17,497 nt of DNA, taken from NCBI GenBank assembly GCA_029861675.1, contig JAOTYV010000072.1:1-17497 (forward strand), in the 5' to 3' direction. The stretch comes from Alphaproteobacteria bacterium. GTDB taxonomy: Bacteria > Pseudomonadota > Alphaproteobacteria > UBA8366. Made by a program: the position numbers and the translations under genes. This document shows, one piece after another, positions 1 to 8,252 of this stretch; the first letter of the stretch is position 1; each line of letters begins with the position of its first letter. The notes beneath the pieces were generated by a model that saw nothing but the letters and a program-made list of their open reading frames with translations, was not told the DNA's origin and made no database searches.

Positions 1-310
1 CGCCCGGACCGGCAGCCGTAATCTGGCGGGCCTCAAGGATCCGGTGGTCGACAAATTGGTCGAAAAGCTGATCGCGGCGCCGACCCGTAAGGATTTGGTT
101 ACCTTCACGCGGGCGCTCGACCGCGTATTGCTATGGAAATTTCTCGTCATTCCGCACTTTCACATCCCATACGATCGTGTTCTCTATTGGGATATGTTCG
201 GCATTCCAAAAGTCACCCCCGATAGCGGCGCCAATCTTTTCACCTGGTGGGTCGATCCCGCCCGGCTAAAGGCGTTGCGCCAAAATTTGCCATCCGGCAG
301 GGCTAAGTGA
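1..310 (+). CDS. yejA: ABC transporter substrate-binding protein, family 5 (YejA-like), C-terminal fragment
   Basis: This is the last 102 codons of a gene that begins before the window; the reading frame is open from base 2 to the TGA at 308-310. The translated end ([20 protein letters not shown], then an [11 protein letters not shown] stretch and a TWWVDP motif near the end) looks like the C-terminal lobe of family-5 extracellular solute-binding proteins, which capture oligopeptides or similar ligands in the periplasm. The next three genes are clear YejB, YejE and YejF relatives, so the partner component YejA is the natural reading. It ends 25 bp before yejB. The signal peptide and ligand-binding N-terminal part are outside the window. 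The ligand cannot be inferred from this fragment. Confidence 0.85.
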   Translation, partial: ARTGSRNLAGLKDPVVDKLVEKLIAAPTRKDLVTFTRALDRVLLWKFLVIPHFHIPYDRVLYWDMFGIPKVTPDSGANLFTWWVDPARLKALRQNLPSGRAK

Positions 311-335
311 CCGCCAATCGAATGAACGCTGCCTG

Positions 336-1448
336 ATGTACGCCTATATCGCCCGGCGCTTGATGTTGATCGTTCCGACCTTGTTCGGAATCATTCTGGT
401 GAATTTCGTCGTCGTGCAATTCGCGCCGGGCGGCCCGGTCGAACGCGTGCTCGCAACGCTGCAAGGCCAGAGCGTCGAGGCGACGGCGCGCATAACCGGC
501 AACGAAGGCTCGGAAGTGGGCGGCAGTCAAAAGCGGAAAGCCGTCGGTCAGTCGGCAGTCAATCTGAAATACCGCGGCGCGCAAGGGCTCGACCCCGAAT
601 TCATCAAGCAGCTTGAAAAACAGTTCGGCTTCGACAAGCCGGCGCATGAACGGTTTTTCAAGATGATCGGCGACTATCTGACCTTCGACTTCGGGCGCAG
701 CTATTTCCGCGACAAGAGTGTCGTCGGCCTGATCGTCGAAAAGATGCCGGTATCCATATCGCTCGGAATTTGGGCGACCCTGCTGATCTACCTGATATCG
801 ATCCCGCTCGGCGTCGCCAAGGCGGTGCGCGACGGATCGCGGTTCGATATCTGGACCAGCGGCGCGGTGATATTCGGCAATGCGATCCCGGGCTTTCTGT
901 TCGCCATCCTGTTGATCGTGGTGTTCGCGGGCGGCCGGTATTTCGACTGGTTTCCGCTGCGCGGCCTGGTGTCGGACGACTGGAGCCAACTGTCCTGGCC
1001 GCTGAAGATCGCGGACTATTTCTGGCACATGACGTTGCCGGTCCTCGCCATGGTGATCGGCGGATTCGCGGGCCTGACCATGCTGACCAAGAATTCCTTT
1101 CTGGACCAGATCAACCAGCAATATGTCGTCACCGCGCGGGCCAAGGGGCTTGGCGAACGCGCGGTGCTATACGGCCATGTTTTCCGCAACGCCATGCTGA
1201 TCGTGATCGCGGGTTTCCCGTCGGCCTTTATCGGCATCCTGTTTACCAGTTCGCTGTTGATCGAGGTGATCTTCTCGCTCGACGGTCTTGGACTGCTCGG
1301 ATTCGAGGCGGTGATCGACCGGGATTATCCGATCATGTTCGGGTCGCTCTATATGTTCACCCTGCTCGGTCTGATCCTGCATCTGGTCGGCGATATCACC
1401 TACATGCTGATCGACCCGCGCATCGATTTCGAAAGCCGGGAGACCTGA
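336..1448 (+). CDS. yejB: Oligopeptide-type ABC transporter permease, YejB-like
   Basis: A 370-residue inner-membrane permease of the binding-protein-dependent transport family. It opens with a cytoplasmic [10 protein letters not shown] leader and a first membrane helix (residues 10-30), followed by the [10 protein letters not shown] motif and a long periplasmic stretch with the [18 protein letters not shown] block typical of DppB/OppB/YejB proteins. Further hydrophobic segments lie near 140-165, 178-200, 232-250, 285-312 and 335-358. The cytoplasmic EAA-type loop that contacts the ATPase is at about 265-286 ([20 protein letters not shown]). Length and the loop after the first helix match the YejB branch. 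Its stop overlaps the next start as ATGA, implying translational coupling with yejE. Confidence 0.93.
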   Translation: MYAYIARRLMLIVPTLFGIILVNFVVVQFAPGGPVERVLATLQGQSVEATARITGNEGSEVGGSQKRKAVGQSAVNLKYRGAQGLDPEFIKQLEKQFGFDKPAHERFFKMIGDYLTFDFGRSYFRDKSVVGLIVEKMPVSISLGIWATLLIYLISIPLGVAKAVRDGSRFDIWTSGAVIFGNAIPGFLFAILLIVVFAGGRYFDWFPLRGLVSDDWSQLSWPLKIADYFWHMTLPVLAMVIGGFAGLTMLTKNSFLDQINQQYVVTARAKGLGERAVLYGHVFRNAMLIVIAGFPSAFIGILFTSSLLIEVIFSLDGLGLLGFEAVIDRDYPIMFGSLYMFTLLGLILHLVGDITYMLIDPRIDFESRET

Positions 1449-2515
1449 TGGTGGACCGGGCGGCCGCATCGGCGAATAGGGCGTTTGGCATGCGGATTAC
1501 GCCGCTCAATCGCCGCCGCATCGAAAACTTCAAGGCGAACCGCCGCGGCTACTGGTCGCTGTGGATTTTCCTGATCCTCTTCGTCGGTTCGCTCTTTGCC
1601 GAAGTCATCGCGAACGACCGGCCGCTGGTCATACGCTATGACGGCGGCTTCTATTTTCCGTTCGCGGCGTATTATCCGGAAACCACATTTGGCGGCGATT
1701 TCGAGACCGAGGCGGATTTCACCGACTCCTTTCTCATCGACATCATAGAGATGAAGGGCTGGATTCTGTGGCCACCGGTCCGCTACAGCTTCGACACCCA
1801 TATCTCGAACCTGCCGGTCCCCGCACCGGCGCCGCCGACCACCGATAACTGGCTGGGGACCGACGACCAGGCCCGTGATCTCGTGGCGCGCATCATCTAC
1901 GGGTTCCGCATTTCGGTTCTCTTCGGGTTGATTCTGACGATTTTGAGCTCGATTGTCGGCGTCGCCGTCGGCGCGCTGCAGGGGTATTTCGGCGGGCTGC
2001 TCGATTTGCTCGGCCAGCGGGCCATCGAAATCTGGAACGGGTTGCCGGCGCTCTATCTGCTGATCATCCTCGCCAGCGTCGTGCAGCCGAATTTCTGGTG
2101 GCTGCTCGGTCTCATGCTGCTGTTCAGCTGGACCGGTCTCGTCGGCGTGGTGCGGGCGGAGTTCCTGCGGGCGCGGAATTTCGAGTATGTGCGGGCGGCG
2201 CGCGCGTTGGGGGTGAACAACCGGACGATCATGTTCCGCCATTTGTTGCCGAACGCCATGGTCGCGACCTTGACGTTTTTGCCCTTTATTACATCGGGAT
2301 CTCTGGTGACGTTGACGTCGCTCGATTTTCTCGGCTTCGGCCTGCCGCCCGGCTCGGCTTCGCTGGGCGAATTGCTGAAGCAGGGTAAGGAAAATCTACA
2401 TGCGCCCTGGCTTGGCATTTCGGCGTTCGTGACGATCGCGGTGATGCTGTCGCTGCTGGTGTTTATCGGGGAGGCGGTTCGCGACGCCTTCGATCCGCGA
2501 AAGGTTCAAGGATAG
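1448..2515 (+). CDS. yejE: Oligopeptide-type ABC transporter permease, YejE-like
   Basis: A 355-residue second permease subunit that pairs with YejB. The N-terminal block NRRGYWSLWIFLILF (about residues 31-45) and the following ANDRPLVIRYDGGFYFPF segment are hallmark YejE sequence. The EAA loop lies at about 249-270 (AARALGVNNRTIMFRHLLPN), and the C-terminal FIGEAVRDAFDP ending is conserved. The chosen ATG at 1448 overlaps the yejB stop and has GGGAG about 5 bases upstream. An in-frame ATG at 1490 would give an N-terminus closer in length to E. coli YejE, as I recall it, and remains possible. The frame is also open upstream into yejB, but that extension is not YejE-like. The yejF start follows 4 bp after the stop. 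Confidence 0.93.
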   Translation: MVDRAAASANRAFGMRITPLNRRRIENFKANRRGYWSLWIFLILFVGSLFAEVIANDRPLVIRYDGGFYFPFAAYYPETTFGGDFETEADFTDSFLIDIIEMKGWILWPPVRYSFDTHISNLPVPAPAPPTTDNWLGTDDQARDLVARIIYGFRISVLFGLILTILSSIVGVAVGALQGYFGGLLDLLGQRAIEIWNGLPALYLLIILASVVQPNFWWLLGLMLLFSWTGLVGVVRAEFLRARNFEYVRAARALGVNNRTIMFRHLLPNAMVATLTFLPFITSGSLVTLTSLDFLGFGLPPGSASLGELLKQGKENLHAPWLGISAFVTIAVMLSLLVFIGEAVRDAFDPRKVQG

Positions 2516-2519
2516 TGGC

Positions 2520-4163
2520 ATGACCGATCGACCTCTTCTTTCCGTCCGCGACCTCTCGGTGACCTTCGACGTGCCGGGGCGCGCGGTCGAGGCGGTAAAG
2601 GGCGTTTCCTTCGACATACCGGCGGGAGAAACGCTCGCGCTGGTCGGCGAATCGGGCTCGGGCAAATCGGTGACCGCCTTGTCGGTGCTGCAGCTTCTGC
2701 CGTATCCGACCGCGCATCACCCGTCCGGATCGATCCAATTCAAGGGTCAGGAAATCGTCGGCGTAAAGGCGGAGATCTTGCGGCGGGTGCGCGGCGACCG
2801 GATTTCGATGATCTTCCAGGAGCCGATGACGTCGCTCAATCCGCTTCACTCGGTGGAAAAGCAAATCAGCGAGACCCTGTTTCTGCACAAGGGGATGGCG
2901 GCGGACGCGGCGCGGGAACGCGTATTGGAATTGTTGGAATTGGTCGGCATTCGCGATGCGGAAGAGCGCCTGACGGCGTACCCGCATGAACTGTCGGGCG
3001 GTCAGCGGCAGCGGGTCATGATCGCCATGGCGCTCGCCAACGATCCCGACCTGCTGATCGCGGATGAGCCGACGACGGCGCTCGACGTCACAATACAAGC
3101 GCAAATTCTCAAGCTCCTGGGCGAGCTCCAGAGCAAATTCGGCATGGCCATGCTGTTTATCACCCATGATCTGGGTGTGGTCCGTAAGGTGGCAAAGCGA
3201 CTTTGCGTGATGCAGCAGGGCGAAATCGTCGAGACCGGGGATACCGAGGCAATTTTCGAGAATCCGCAGCACCCGTATACCCGACGGCTCATAGAAGCGG
3301 AGCCGAGCGGTGAAAAGACGCCGATGCACCACGACGCGCCGCTTGTGTTGAGCGGCGACAACGTGAAGGTCTGGTTCCCGATCAAGAGAGGATTGCTGCG
3401 GCGCACCGCGTCCTACATCCGCGCCGTCGACGGCATCAGCCTGACCGTGCGCGAAGGTCAGACGGTCGGCGTGGTCGGTGAATCCGGATCCGGCAAGACG
3501 ACCCTTGGGATGGCGCTGATCCGCCTGCAGAGCAGCCAGGGCGAAATCGTTTTCCAGGGCACGGATATTCAAGGTCTGTCGTCCCGGGATTTGCGGCCGA
3601 TGCGCCGCGAGCTGCAGGTGGTGTTTCAGGATCCTTATGGCAGCTTGAGCCCGCGCATGTCGGTCGGCCAGATTATCGAGGAAGGCCTCAAGGTTCACGA
3701 AATCGGCGGCGACGAGGCGGCGCGCGATGCGCTGGTCGTCCAGGCGCTCGAGGAGGTCGACCTCGACCCGGAGACCCGCCACCGCTATCCGCACGAATTC
3801 TCCGGCGGCCAGCGGCAGCGCATCGCGATTGCGCGGGCGATGGTGTTGAAGCCCCGGTTCGTGGTGCTCGACGAACCCACTTCGGCGCTCGACCGTTCGG
3901 TGCAGGCGCAGATCGTCGATCTCTTGCGGGCGCTGCAGAAGCGCCACCACCTCGCCTATTTATTTATCAGCCACGATTTGCGGGTGGTGCGGGCGCTGTC
4001 CGACGACGTTATCGTGATGCGCGCGGGCAAGGTCGTCGAGCAAGGCCCGGTCGAGACCATTTTCCGCGCGCCGACGGAGGCGTACACCAAGGCTCTCATG
4101 GCCGCCGCCTTCGACCTCGAGACCGCCGAAGAGGCGGTGGAGAGCGGCCTGATCGGCGTGTGA
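2520..4163 (+). CDS. yejF: Fused dipeptide/oligopeptide ABC transporter ATPase, YejF-like
   Basis: A 547-residue cytoplasmic ATPase with two complete nucleotide-binding domains in one chain, the arrangement of YejF. Domain 1 has Walker A GESGSGKS at 43-50, the ABC signature LSGGQRQR at 158-165, Walker B ending in ADEP with E183, and the switch His216. Domain 2 has Walker A GESGSGKT at 320-327, signature FSGGQRQR at 427-434, Walker B LDEP with E452, and His485. Each domain ends in an oligopeptide-transporter-type tail ([10 protein letters not shown] and [10 protein letters not shown]). Both sites look catalytically intact. It should power the YejB/YejE pore. The gene starts 4 bp after yejE and ends 19 bp before the dehydrogenase gene. 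Confidence 0.95.
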   Translation: MTDRPLLSVRDLSVTFDVPGRAVEAVKGVSFDIPAGETLALVGESGSGKSVTALSVLQLLPYPTAHHPSGSIQFKGQEIVGVKAEILRRVRGDRISMIFQEPMTSLNPLHSVEKQISETLFLHKGMAADAARERVLELLELVGIRDAEERLTAYPHELSGGQRQRVMIAMALANDPDLLIADEPTTALDVTIQAQILKLLGELQSKFGMAMLFITHDLGVVRKVAKRLCVMQQGEIVETGDTEAIFENPQHPYTRRLIEAEPSGEKTPMHHDAPLVLSGDNVKVWFPIKRGLLRRTASYIRAVDGISLTVREGQTVGVVGESGSGKTTLGMALIRLQSSQGEIVFQGTDIQGLSSRDLRPMRRELQVVFQDPYGSLSPRMSVGQIIEEGLKVHEIGGDEAARDALVVQALEEVDLDPETRHRYPHEFSGGQRQRIAIARAMVLKPRFVVLDEPTSALDRSVQAQIVDLLRALQKRHHLAYLFISHDLRVVRALSDDVIVMRAGKVVEQGPVETIFRAPTEAYTKALMAAAFDLETAEEAVESGLIGV

Positions 4164-4182
4164 CGGGCAGCGGGGACGGCCG

Positions 4183-5112
4183 GTGGCGTTAATTTTCTAT
4201 TCCGAAAACGACCCTTTCGAGTCTTGGCGCGATGCGTTGAACGCCGCCCTTCCGGACCTGGAAGTCCGTCCGTGGGACGCGCCGGGCGACCCCACGGATA
4301 TCGAATTTGCGCTGGTCTGGCGGCCACCCCTGGGATCGCTCAAACGCTTTCCCAACCTCAAGGCGATCCTGAACCTCGGCGCCGGTGTCGACGGGCTGTT
4401 GCGCGACCCGGACCTGCCGTCCGGCGTGCCGGTCGTGCGGATGGTCGACAGCGATCTGGCGACATGCATGGCCGAATACGTGCTGCTGCATGTCCTGCGC
4501 TATCACCGGGAACAGCCCGCCTTGGACGCGCAGCAGCGTGCGCATCAATGGCAGGTGATTGCATCGCCGAGCGCCGCCCATCGGCGGGTTGGCTTGATGG
4601 GGCTGGGCGCCATGGGCGGGGCGGCGGCGGGTCTGCTGACGGCGGTCGGATTCGATGTTGCGGCTTGGACTCGGTCGCCGCGCGACATGCCGGGCGTCGC
4701 CTGCTTCCACGGCGATGCCGGATTGACGCCGTTTCTCGCCCAAAGCGAGATACTGGTCTGCCTTTTGCCGCTGACCGCGGCCACGACCGGCATCCTCGAC
4801 CGCGACCTGTTCGCGAACCTGCCGCGCGGCGCTTGCCTGATTAATGCCGGGCGCGGCGGCCATCAGGTCGAGGACGACATTCTCGCGGCGCTCGACTCGG
4901 GCCAGCTCGGCGGCGCCACGCTCGATGTCTTCGGCACGGAACCGTTGCTCACGGACAGCCCGTTCTGGGATCATCCGAAGGTCACTCTGACGCCGCACAA
5001 CGCCAGCATCGTCAACGCGGACTCGGCGATCCGGCATGTGTGCGACTCGATTCGTCAGGTGCGCGCGGGGGCGCCGTTGCGCCATGTTGTCGATCCGGAT
5101 ACCGGCTATTGA
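4183..5112 (+). CDS. Glyoxylate/hydroxypyruvate reductase A-type D-2-hydroxyacid dehydrogenase
   Basis: A 309-residue cytoplasmic NAD(P)H-dependent enzyme of the D-isomer-specific 2-hydroxyacid dehydrogenase family, most like GhrA, which reduces glyoxylate and hydroxypyruvate. The nucleotide-binding glycine motif is GLGAMG at 140-145. The catalytic triad is in place: Arg224 in NAGRGG, Glu253 in FGTEPL and His272 in LTPHN. The motif LNLGAGVD at 63-70 and the SDLATCMAEYVL block at 90-101 also fit GhrA. The start is a GTG at 4183, 19 bp after yejF, with GGGGACGG upstream; I see no better in-frame start. The position inside a transporter operon suggests it acts on an imported or derived 2-oxo acid, but the true substrate is not shown. 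Confidence 0.88.
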   Translation: MALIFYSENDPFESWRDALNAALPDLEVRPWDAPGDPTDIEFALVWRPPLGSLKRFPNLKAILNLGAGVDGLLRDPDLPSGVPVVRMVDSDLATCMAEYVLLHVLRYHREQPALDAQQRAHQWQVIASPSAAHRRVGLMGLGAMGGAAAGLLTAVGFDVAAWTRSPRDMPGVACFHGDAGLTPFLAQSEILVCLLPLTAATTGILDRDLFANLPRGACLINAGRGGHQVEDDILAALDSGQLGGATLDVFGTEPLLTDSPFWDHPKVTLTPHNASIVNADSAIRHVCDSIRQVRAGAPLRHVVDPDTGY

Positions 5113-6365
5113 CCGACCCTGCGGAGAGGCGCCGCCAGGCGCTGGCCATCTTCGCCGCCTTGGCTGCTGCGTATGCGGCAAGCCAGTTTTACCGGGCGTC
5201 GCCGGCGGTCATCGCGCCGGATTTGATGCGCGACCTTGCGTTGTCCGCCGAATCGGTCGGCGCGATCGCGGGTACGTTTTTCCTGGTCTTCGGCCTCGCG
5301 CAACTTCCGGTCGGCGTGCTGCTCGATCGTTTCGGACCGCGCCGCTCGATGTCGTGCCTGCTGCTGGTCGCGGTGGCCGGGGCGTTGATCTTTGCGCTGG
5401 CGGAGTCGGGACGAGGGCTTGCAGTGGGGCGCGGCCTGATGGGGCTCGGCTGCGCCGCCGGCTTGATGGGGGCCCTGGTGGTATTGGGTCGCTGGTTCCC
5501 GCCGGAGAAATTCGCCACGATGGGCGGGCTGCTGATGGGCTTCGCCAGTTCGGGCGTGTTGCTGGCGGCGACGCCGCTCGCCTTCGCCAGTGCCAGGGTT
5601 GGCTGGCGGACCGCCTTCTTCACGGCGGCCGCGATCACCGCCTTACTGGCGCTGCTGCTGTATCTGGTGGTCCGCGACGCCCCATCCGGTCATGCCAGCG
5701 CATCCGAGGCGCACGAAGGGCCACGCGAGATCCTCCAAGGTTTGGGGGAAGTCATGCGCAACCGCGATCTGTGGTGCATTTGTGCGATGCAACTGTCGAT
5801 CTATCCCAGCGTGATGGCGGTTGCCGGTTTGTGGGCCGGCCCGTATCTCAATGACGTGCACGGCCTCGACACGGTCGCGCGCGGCAATGTGATGAACATC
5901 CTGTATGCGGCGCTGGTCATCAGCCCGATCATGTTCGGGCCGCTGGACCGGGTCTTTCGCACACGGAAATGGGTAATTGTCGGATCCGCGGTGTCGCTCG
6001 CGGTGATCTTCACGGTGCTTGCCGTTTGGCCGCGGCCGGCGCTTTGGCAGGTGATGATCCTGTTCCTGCTGCTGGGGCTCGCCAGCGCCGGATCACTGGT
6101 GCTGCACGCCCATGCCCGGTCGCTGCTGCCCGAGCGGCTGCTCGGCCGCGGCATGACGTTGCAGAACACTGCCTCGATGGGCGGCATATTCTTGATGCAG
6201 AGCGCCACCGGCATGATTGTCGGAATCTTCGAGAATGGCGGCCCGATTCCAGAAATAGGGTACCGTCTCGCCTTCGGATTCCTGGCGGCCAGCCTGCTCG
6301 TATCCCTGTCGATCTATCTCCGCGTGCGCGATGTCGGGCCGGGCGAAGTGCTCTATCCCGCCTGA
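5109..6365 (+). CDS. Major facilitator superfamily transporter
   Basis: A predicted 418-residue, 12-helix inner-membrane transporter. MFS motif A (GVLLDRFGPRR) falls in the loop between helices 2 and 3, and the GRGLMGLGCAAGLMG segment resembles the helix-4 region. The N-terminal ALAAAYAASQFYRASPAVIAPDL block is typical of the nitrate/nitrite-porter-like and organic-acid MFS families. The frame is open further upstream inside the preceding gene, but that part is not MFS-like. I take the TTG at 5109, which overlaps the previous stop as TTGA and gives a normal N-terminus. The substrate is unknown; linkage to the dehydrogenase suggests a carboxylate, as inference only. It is the last gene of the + strand unit. 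Confidence 0.85.
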   Translation: MTDPAERRRQALAIFAALAAAYAASQFYRASPAVIAPDLMRDLALSAESVGAIAGTFFLVFGLAQLPVGVLLDRFGPRRSMSCLLLVAVAGALIFALAESGRGLAVGRGLMGLGCAAGLMGALVVLGRWFPPEKFATMGGLLMGFASSGVLLAATPLAFASARVGWRTAFFTAAAITALLALLLYLVVRDAPSGHASASEAHEGPREILQGLGEVMRNRDLWCICAMQLSIYPSVMAVAGLWAGPYLNDVHGLDTVARGNVMNILYAALVISPIMFGPLDRVFRTRKWVIVGSAVSLAVIFTVLAVWPRPALWQVMILFLLLGLASAGSLVLHAHARSLLPERLLGRGMTLQNTASMGGIFLMQSATGMIVGIFENGGPIPEIGYRLAFGFLAASLLVSLSIYLRVRDVGPGEVLYPA

Positions 6366-6423
6366 CGTTCCTAGACCATTTCTTGTTTAAATTGACCCAC
6401 GTGAAATGGCATATCTCATTGTT

Positions 6424-6531
6424 TTTACACAAATACGTCGTCGCGAATCGTTCTGGTTCGCTCGGGATTTGCTCTATTTACACGCAAATACGTCGTCGCG
6501 AACCGTTTCGGTTCGCTCGGGATTTGCTCTA
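6424..6531 (+). repeat. Two-copy tandem repeat (about 53 and 55 bp), each with an internal hairpin
   Basis: Copy 1 is 6424-6476 and copy 2 is 6477-6531, directly abutting. Both run from TTTACAC through AAATACGTCGTCGCGAA to CTCGGGATTTGCTCTA. They differ by a 2-base insertion (CAC versus CACGC) and two substitutions. Copy 2 contains a perfect 8 bp stem with a 3-base loop (GCGAACCG TTT CGGTTCGC, 6499-6517). Copy 1 has the same hairpin, and both substitutions become G-U pairs when read as + strand RNA but mismatches as - strand RNA. The element lies between the converging MFS and enolase-superfamily genes. The end of copy 2 (CTA, 6529-6531) is the stop codon of the latter. No transposase or other copies are visible. 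Confidence 0.85.
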
Positions 6532-7698
6532 CGTCTTGACGCTGTAGCGATCGACGAAATCCTGGTTGATGGTGACGCCGATGCCGGGCCGGTCCGGGAT
6601 TTCGATGAAGCCGTCCTGCACCGCAAAGTCTTCTTCGGCGAGTTCGTGCAGGATCGGGTTCGCGCCGAGCGAGTATTCCAGGATGAACGCGCTGGAGGCG
6701 ACGGCGGAAACATGAAGCCCGGCGGCGAACGTGGTGGCGCCGCCCCAAATATGGGCGGCGAAGCGGATTTGCCACGCGCTGCACATGCCTTCGATGCGCA
6801 TTGCTTCGGTGATGCCGCCGGCGATCGAGAGGTCGGGCTGGAGAATATCGGCCGCGCGCAGTTCGATCAGGTCGCGAAAATCAAAGCGGGTGAATTCGCT
6901 CTCGCCGGTGGCGATCGGAATGTCCGTCATGGCGCGGATCTCGGCGAGGCCGCGTTTGTCATCCGCCGTTACCGGCTCCTCGAACCAGGCGATCCGGCAT
7001 TCGCGCACTTGATCGCAAAACCGTTTGGCCTCGGCGACGGAGAAGGTGCCATGGGCGTCGCACATGATGTCGATGTCGTCCCCGAGACCCGCCCGCGCTG
7101 CCTTCACCCGGGCAACCGAATGGGCCAGGGTTCCGTCGCCGGAACCGACGCGCATCTTGACCGCCTTGAAATTTCCACGGTCGAGAAAACGCTGCAGCTC
7201 CGCGGCGATTCCGTCGGCCGGCGCCCATCCGCCCGAGGCATAGGCGGGCATTTGGGCATGCCGCTTGCCGCCAAGCAGCCGGTGCACGGGCACACCGAGC
7301 GATTGGCCCAGGATATCCCAAAGAGCGATATCGATCCCGGCGATGCCGCACATCGTAAGGCCGCGGCGGCCCAGCGCGGGGAACACATGGCCGCGGGCCA
7401 GCGCGAAATGGGCGCGGCTGCCATTATACATGACGTCCCAGAGTCGGCTGATGTCGCGCGGGTCCTCGCCCAGGATCAGCGGCGCGAGCTCCTGTTCGAT
7501 CAGGGCGTTCAAGGCGTAGTTCGTGCTGGAGCTGCTCAAGGCGGCGCGTGATTCGCCATGGCCGACAATCCCGCATTCCGTCTCGACCCGGACCAGCGTC
7601 GTATCGAAGGAACTGATCCTGCCGAAATCGGTGACGTGTTGTTGTTCTTCCGGAATTGGGACGTGCAGCCAATGCGCCGAAACAGATTTTATTTTCAT
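6529..7698 (-). CDS. Mandelate racemase/muconate lactonizing enzyme family protein (enolase superfamily)
   Basis: A 389-residue enzyme with the N-terminal capping domain and TIM barrel of the enolase superfamily, mandelate-racemase group. Metal ligands are visible at the ends of successive barrel strands: Asp214 (MCDAH), Glu240 (FEEP) and Glu266 (TGESE). Asp289 (QPDLS) and His316 (AAHIWGG) form the expected Asp-His acid-base dyad, and Glu341 is in the right place to bind the substrate carboxylate. The other catalytic position reads K181-M-R183, a KxR form rather than KxK. Members abstract a proton next to a carboxylate, giving racemases or acid-sugar dehydratases; the substrate here is unknown. 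The preceding gene on the same strand is a MarR regulator 76 bp away. The stop codon lies inside a tandem repeat. Confidence 0.92.
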   Translation of the reverse strand: MKIKSVSAHWLHVPIPEEQQHVTDFGRISSFDTTLVRVETECGIVGHGESRAALSSSSTNYALNALIEQELAPLILGEDPRDISRLWDVMYNGSRAHFALARGHVFPALGRRGLTMCGIAGIDIALWDILGQSLGVPVHRLLGGKRHAQMPAYASGGWAPADGIAAELQRFLDRGNFKAVKMRVGSGDGTLAHSVARVKAARAGLGDDIDIMCDAHGTFSVAEAKRFCDQVRECRIAWFEEPVTADDKRGLAEIRAMTDIPIATGESEFTRFDFRDLIELRAADILQPDLSIAGGITEAMRIEGMCSAWQIRFAAHIWGGATTFAAGLHVSAVASSAFILEYSLGANPILHELAEEDFAVQDGFIEIPDRPGIGVTINQDFVDRYSVKT

Positions 7699-7774
7699 GT
7701 GTGCTCGCTCTCGTCACGCCTAAATCGGCGTACTGTTTTGTTCGAGATTTTTGATTGTCCGTGGCGGCGCCGCG

Positions 7775-8137
7775 CTAGCCGATCGTCGATTCAGGGGATT
7801 GTTCGGCGGCGCGTTGAATGCTTTTGCCGAATTCGCTTAAGAAAACCGACCCGGTGACGGTGCGCTCGATCAGCACGGAACGGCGGTCCGAATCATCGAT
7901 CCTGCGGCGCAACAAATCGATCTTGCACAAACGGTCCAGGGCGCGGGTCACGGCGGGTTTCGAGATTTCCAGATAGTTCGCGAGCGACCGCACGGTATGG
8001 GCTTGGTGTTCAATGTAGACAGTGAGCAGCACCGCCATTTGCCGGGCGGTCAAGTCAGGGCGATCTCCCCGGACGGTATTCAAAGTCACGCGATGCCAGA
8101 GATCGAGCCCTTGGATGGCGTTGATGTCGGGTTGCAT
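7775..8137 (-). CDS. MarR-family transcriptional regulator
   Basis: A 120-residue winged helix-turn-helix protein. The MarR pattern covers about residues 30-95: LTARQMAVLLTVY, then HTVRSLANYLEISKPAVTRALDRL as helix-turn-helix with recognition helix near 59-72, then the wing RRRIDDSDRRSVLIERT at 78-94. The N-terminal and C-terminal dimerisation helices are short, so it is smaller than typical MarR proteins of about 140-150 residues. The ATG at 8137 lacks a strong Shine-Dalgarno, and an in-frame stop lies only about 33 bases upstream, so the start is well bounded. It could control the downstream enolase-superfamily gene or itself; neither is shown. The upstream gene on the same strand is an aminopeptidase. 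Confidence 0.85.
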   Translation of the reverse strand: MQPDINAIQGLDLWHRVTLNTVRGDRPDLTARQMAVLLTVYIEHQAHTVRSLANYLEISKPAVTRALDRLCKIDLLRRRIDDSDRRSVLIERTVTGSVFLSEFGKSIQRAAEQSPESTIG

Positions 8138-8182
8138 TGGGCGATCATCAATAATGCGCTGATATCGTTACACTCCATAAAA

Positions 8183-8211
8183 ATCCTAATGCATGTGTAT
8201 TTCGTCGGCAA
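8183..8211 (-). promoter_or_regulatory. Candidate promoter for the MarR-family gene
   Basis: On the - strand, a TTGCCG hexamer (8211-8206) is followed by a 17-base spacer and TAGGAT (8188-8183). This is 4 of 6 matches to each sigma-70 box with ideal spacing, in an AT-richer patch about 50 bp upstream of the MarR start. The match is only moderate, and a motif of this strength can occur by chance. Confidence 0.35.
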
Positions 8212-8252
8212 GGCGTCTACAACCGAGGATGCCGCCACCCCGACCGACGCAT

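Noticed and set aside
2463..3950. A 495-codon open frame antisense to yejF.
   Set aside because: It mirrors the codon phase of the strongly supported yejF gene, has Arg/His/Asp-rich low-meaning composition and no recognisable domain. Such antisense frames are common in GC-rich DNA.
4189..5181. A 330-codon open frame antisense to the GhrA-type gene.
   Set aside because: It lies opposite a gene with a complete catalytic triad and shows no domain; it is a GC-rich shadow frame.
5969..7551. Two + strand open frames reading through the tandem repeat, giving repeated peptides such as TQIRRRE and FARDLL.
   Set aside because: The peptide repeats only reflect the DNA repeat, the frames overlap well-supported MFS and enolase-superfamily genes, and no start signal or domain is seen.
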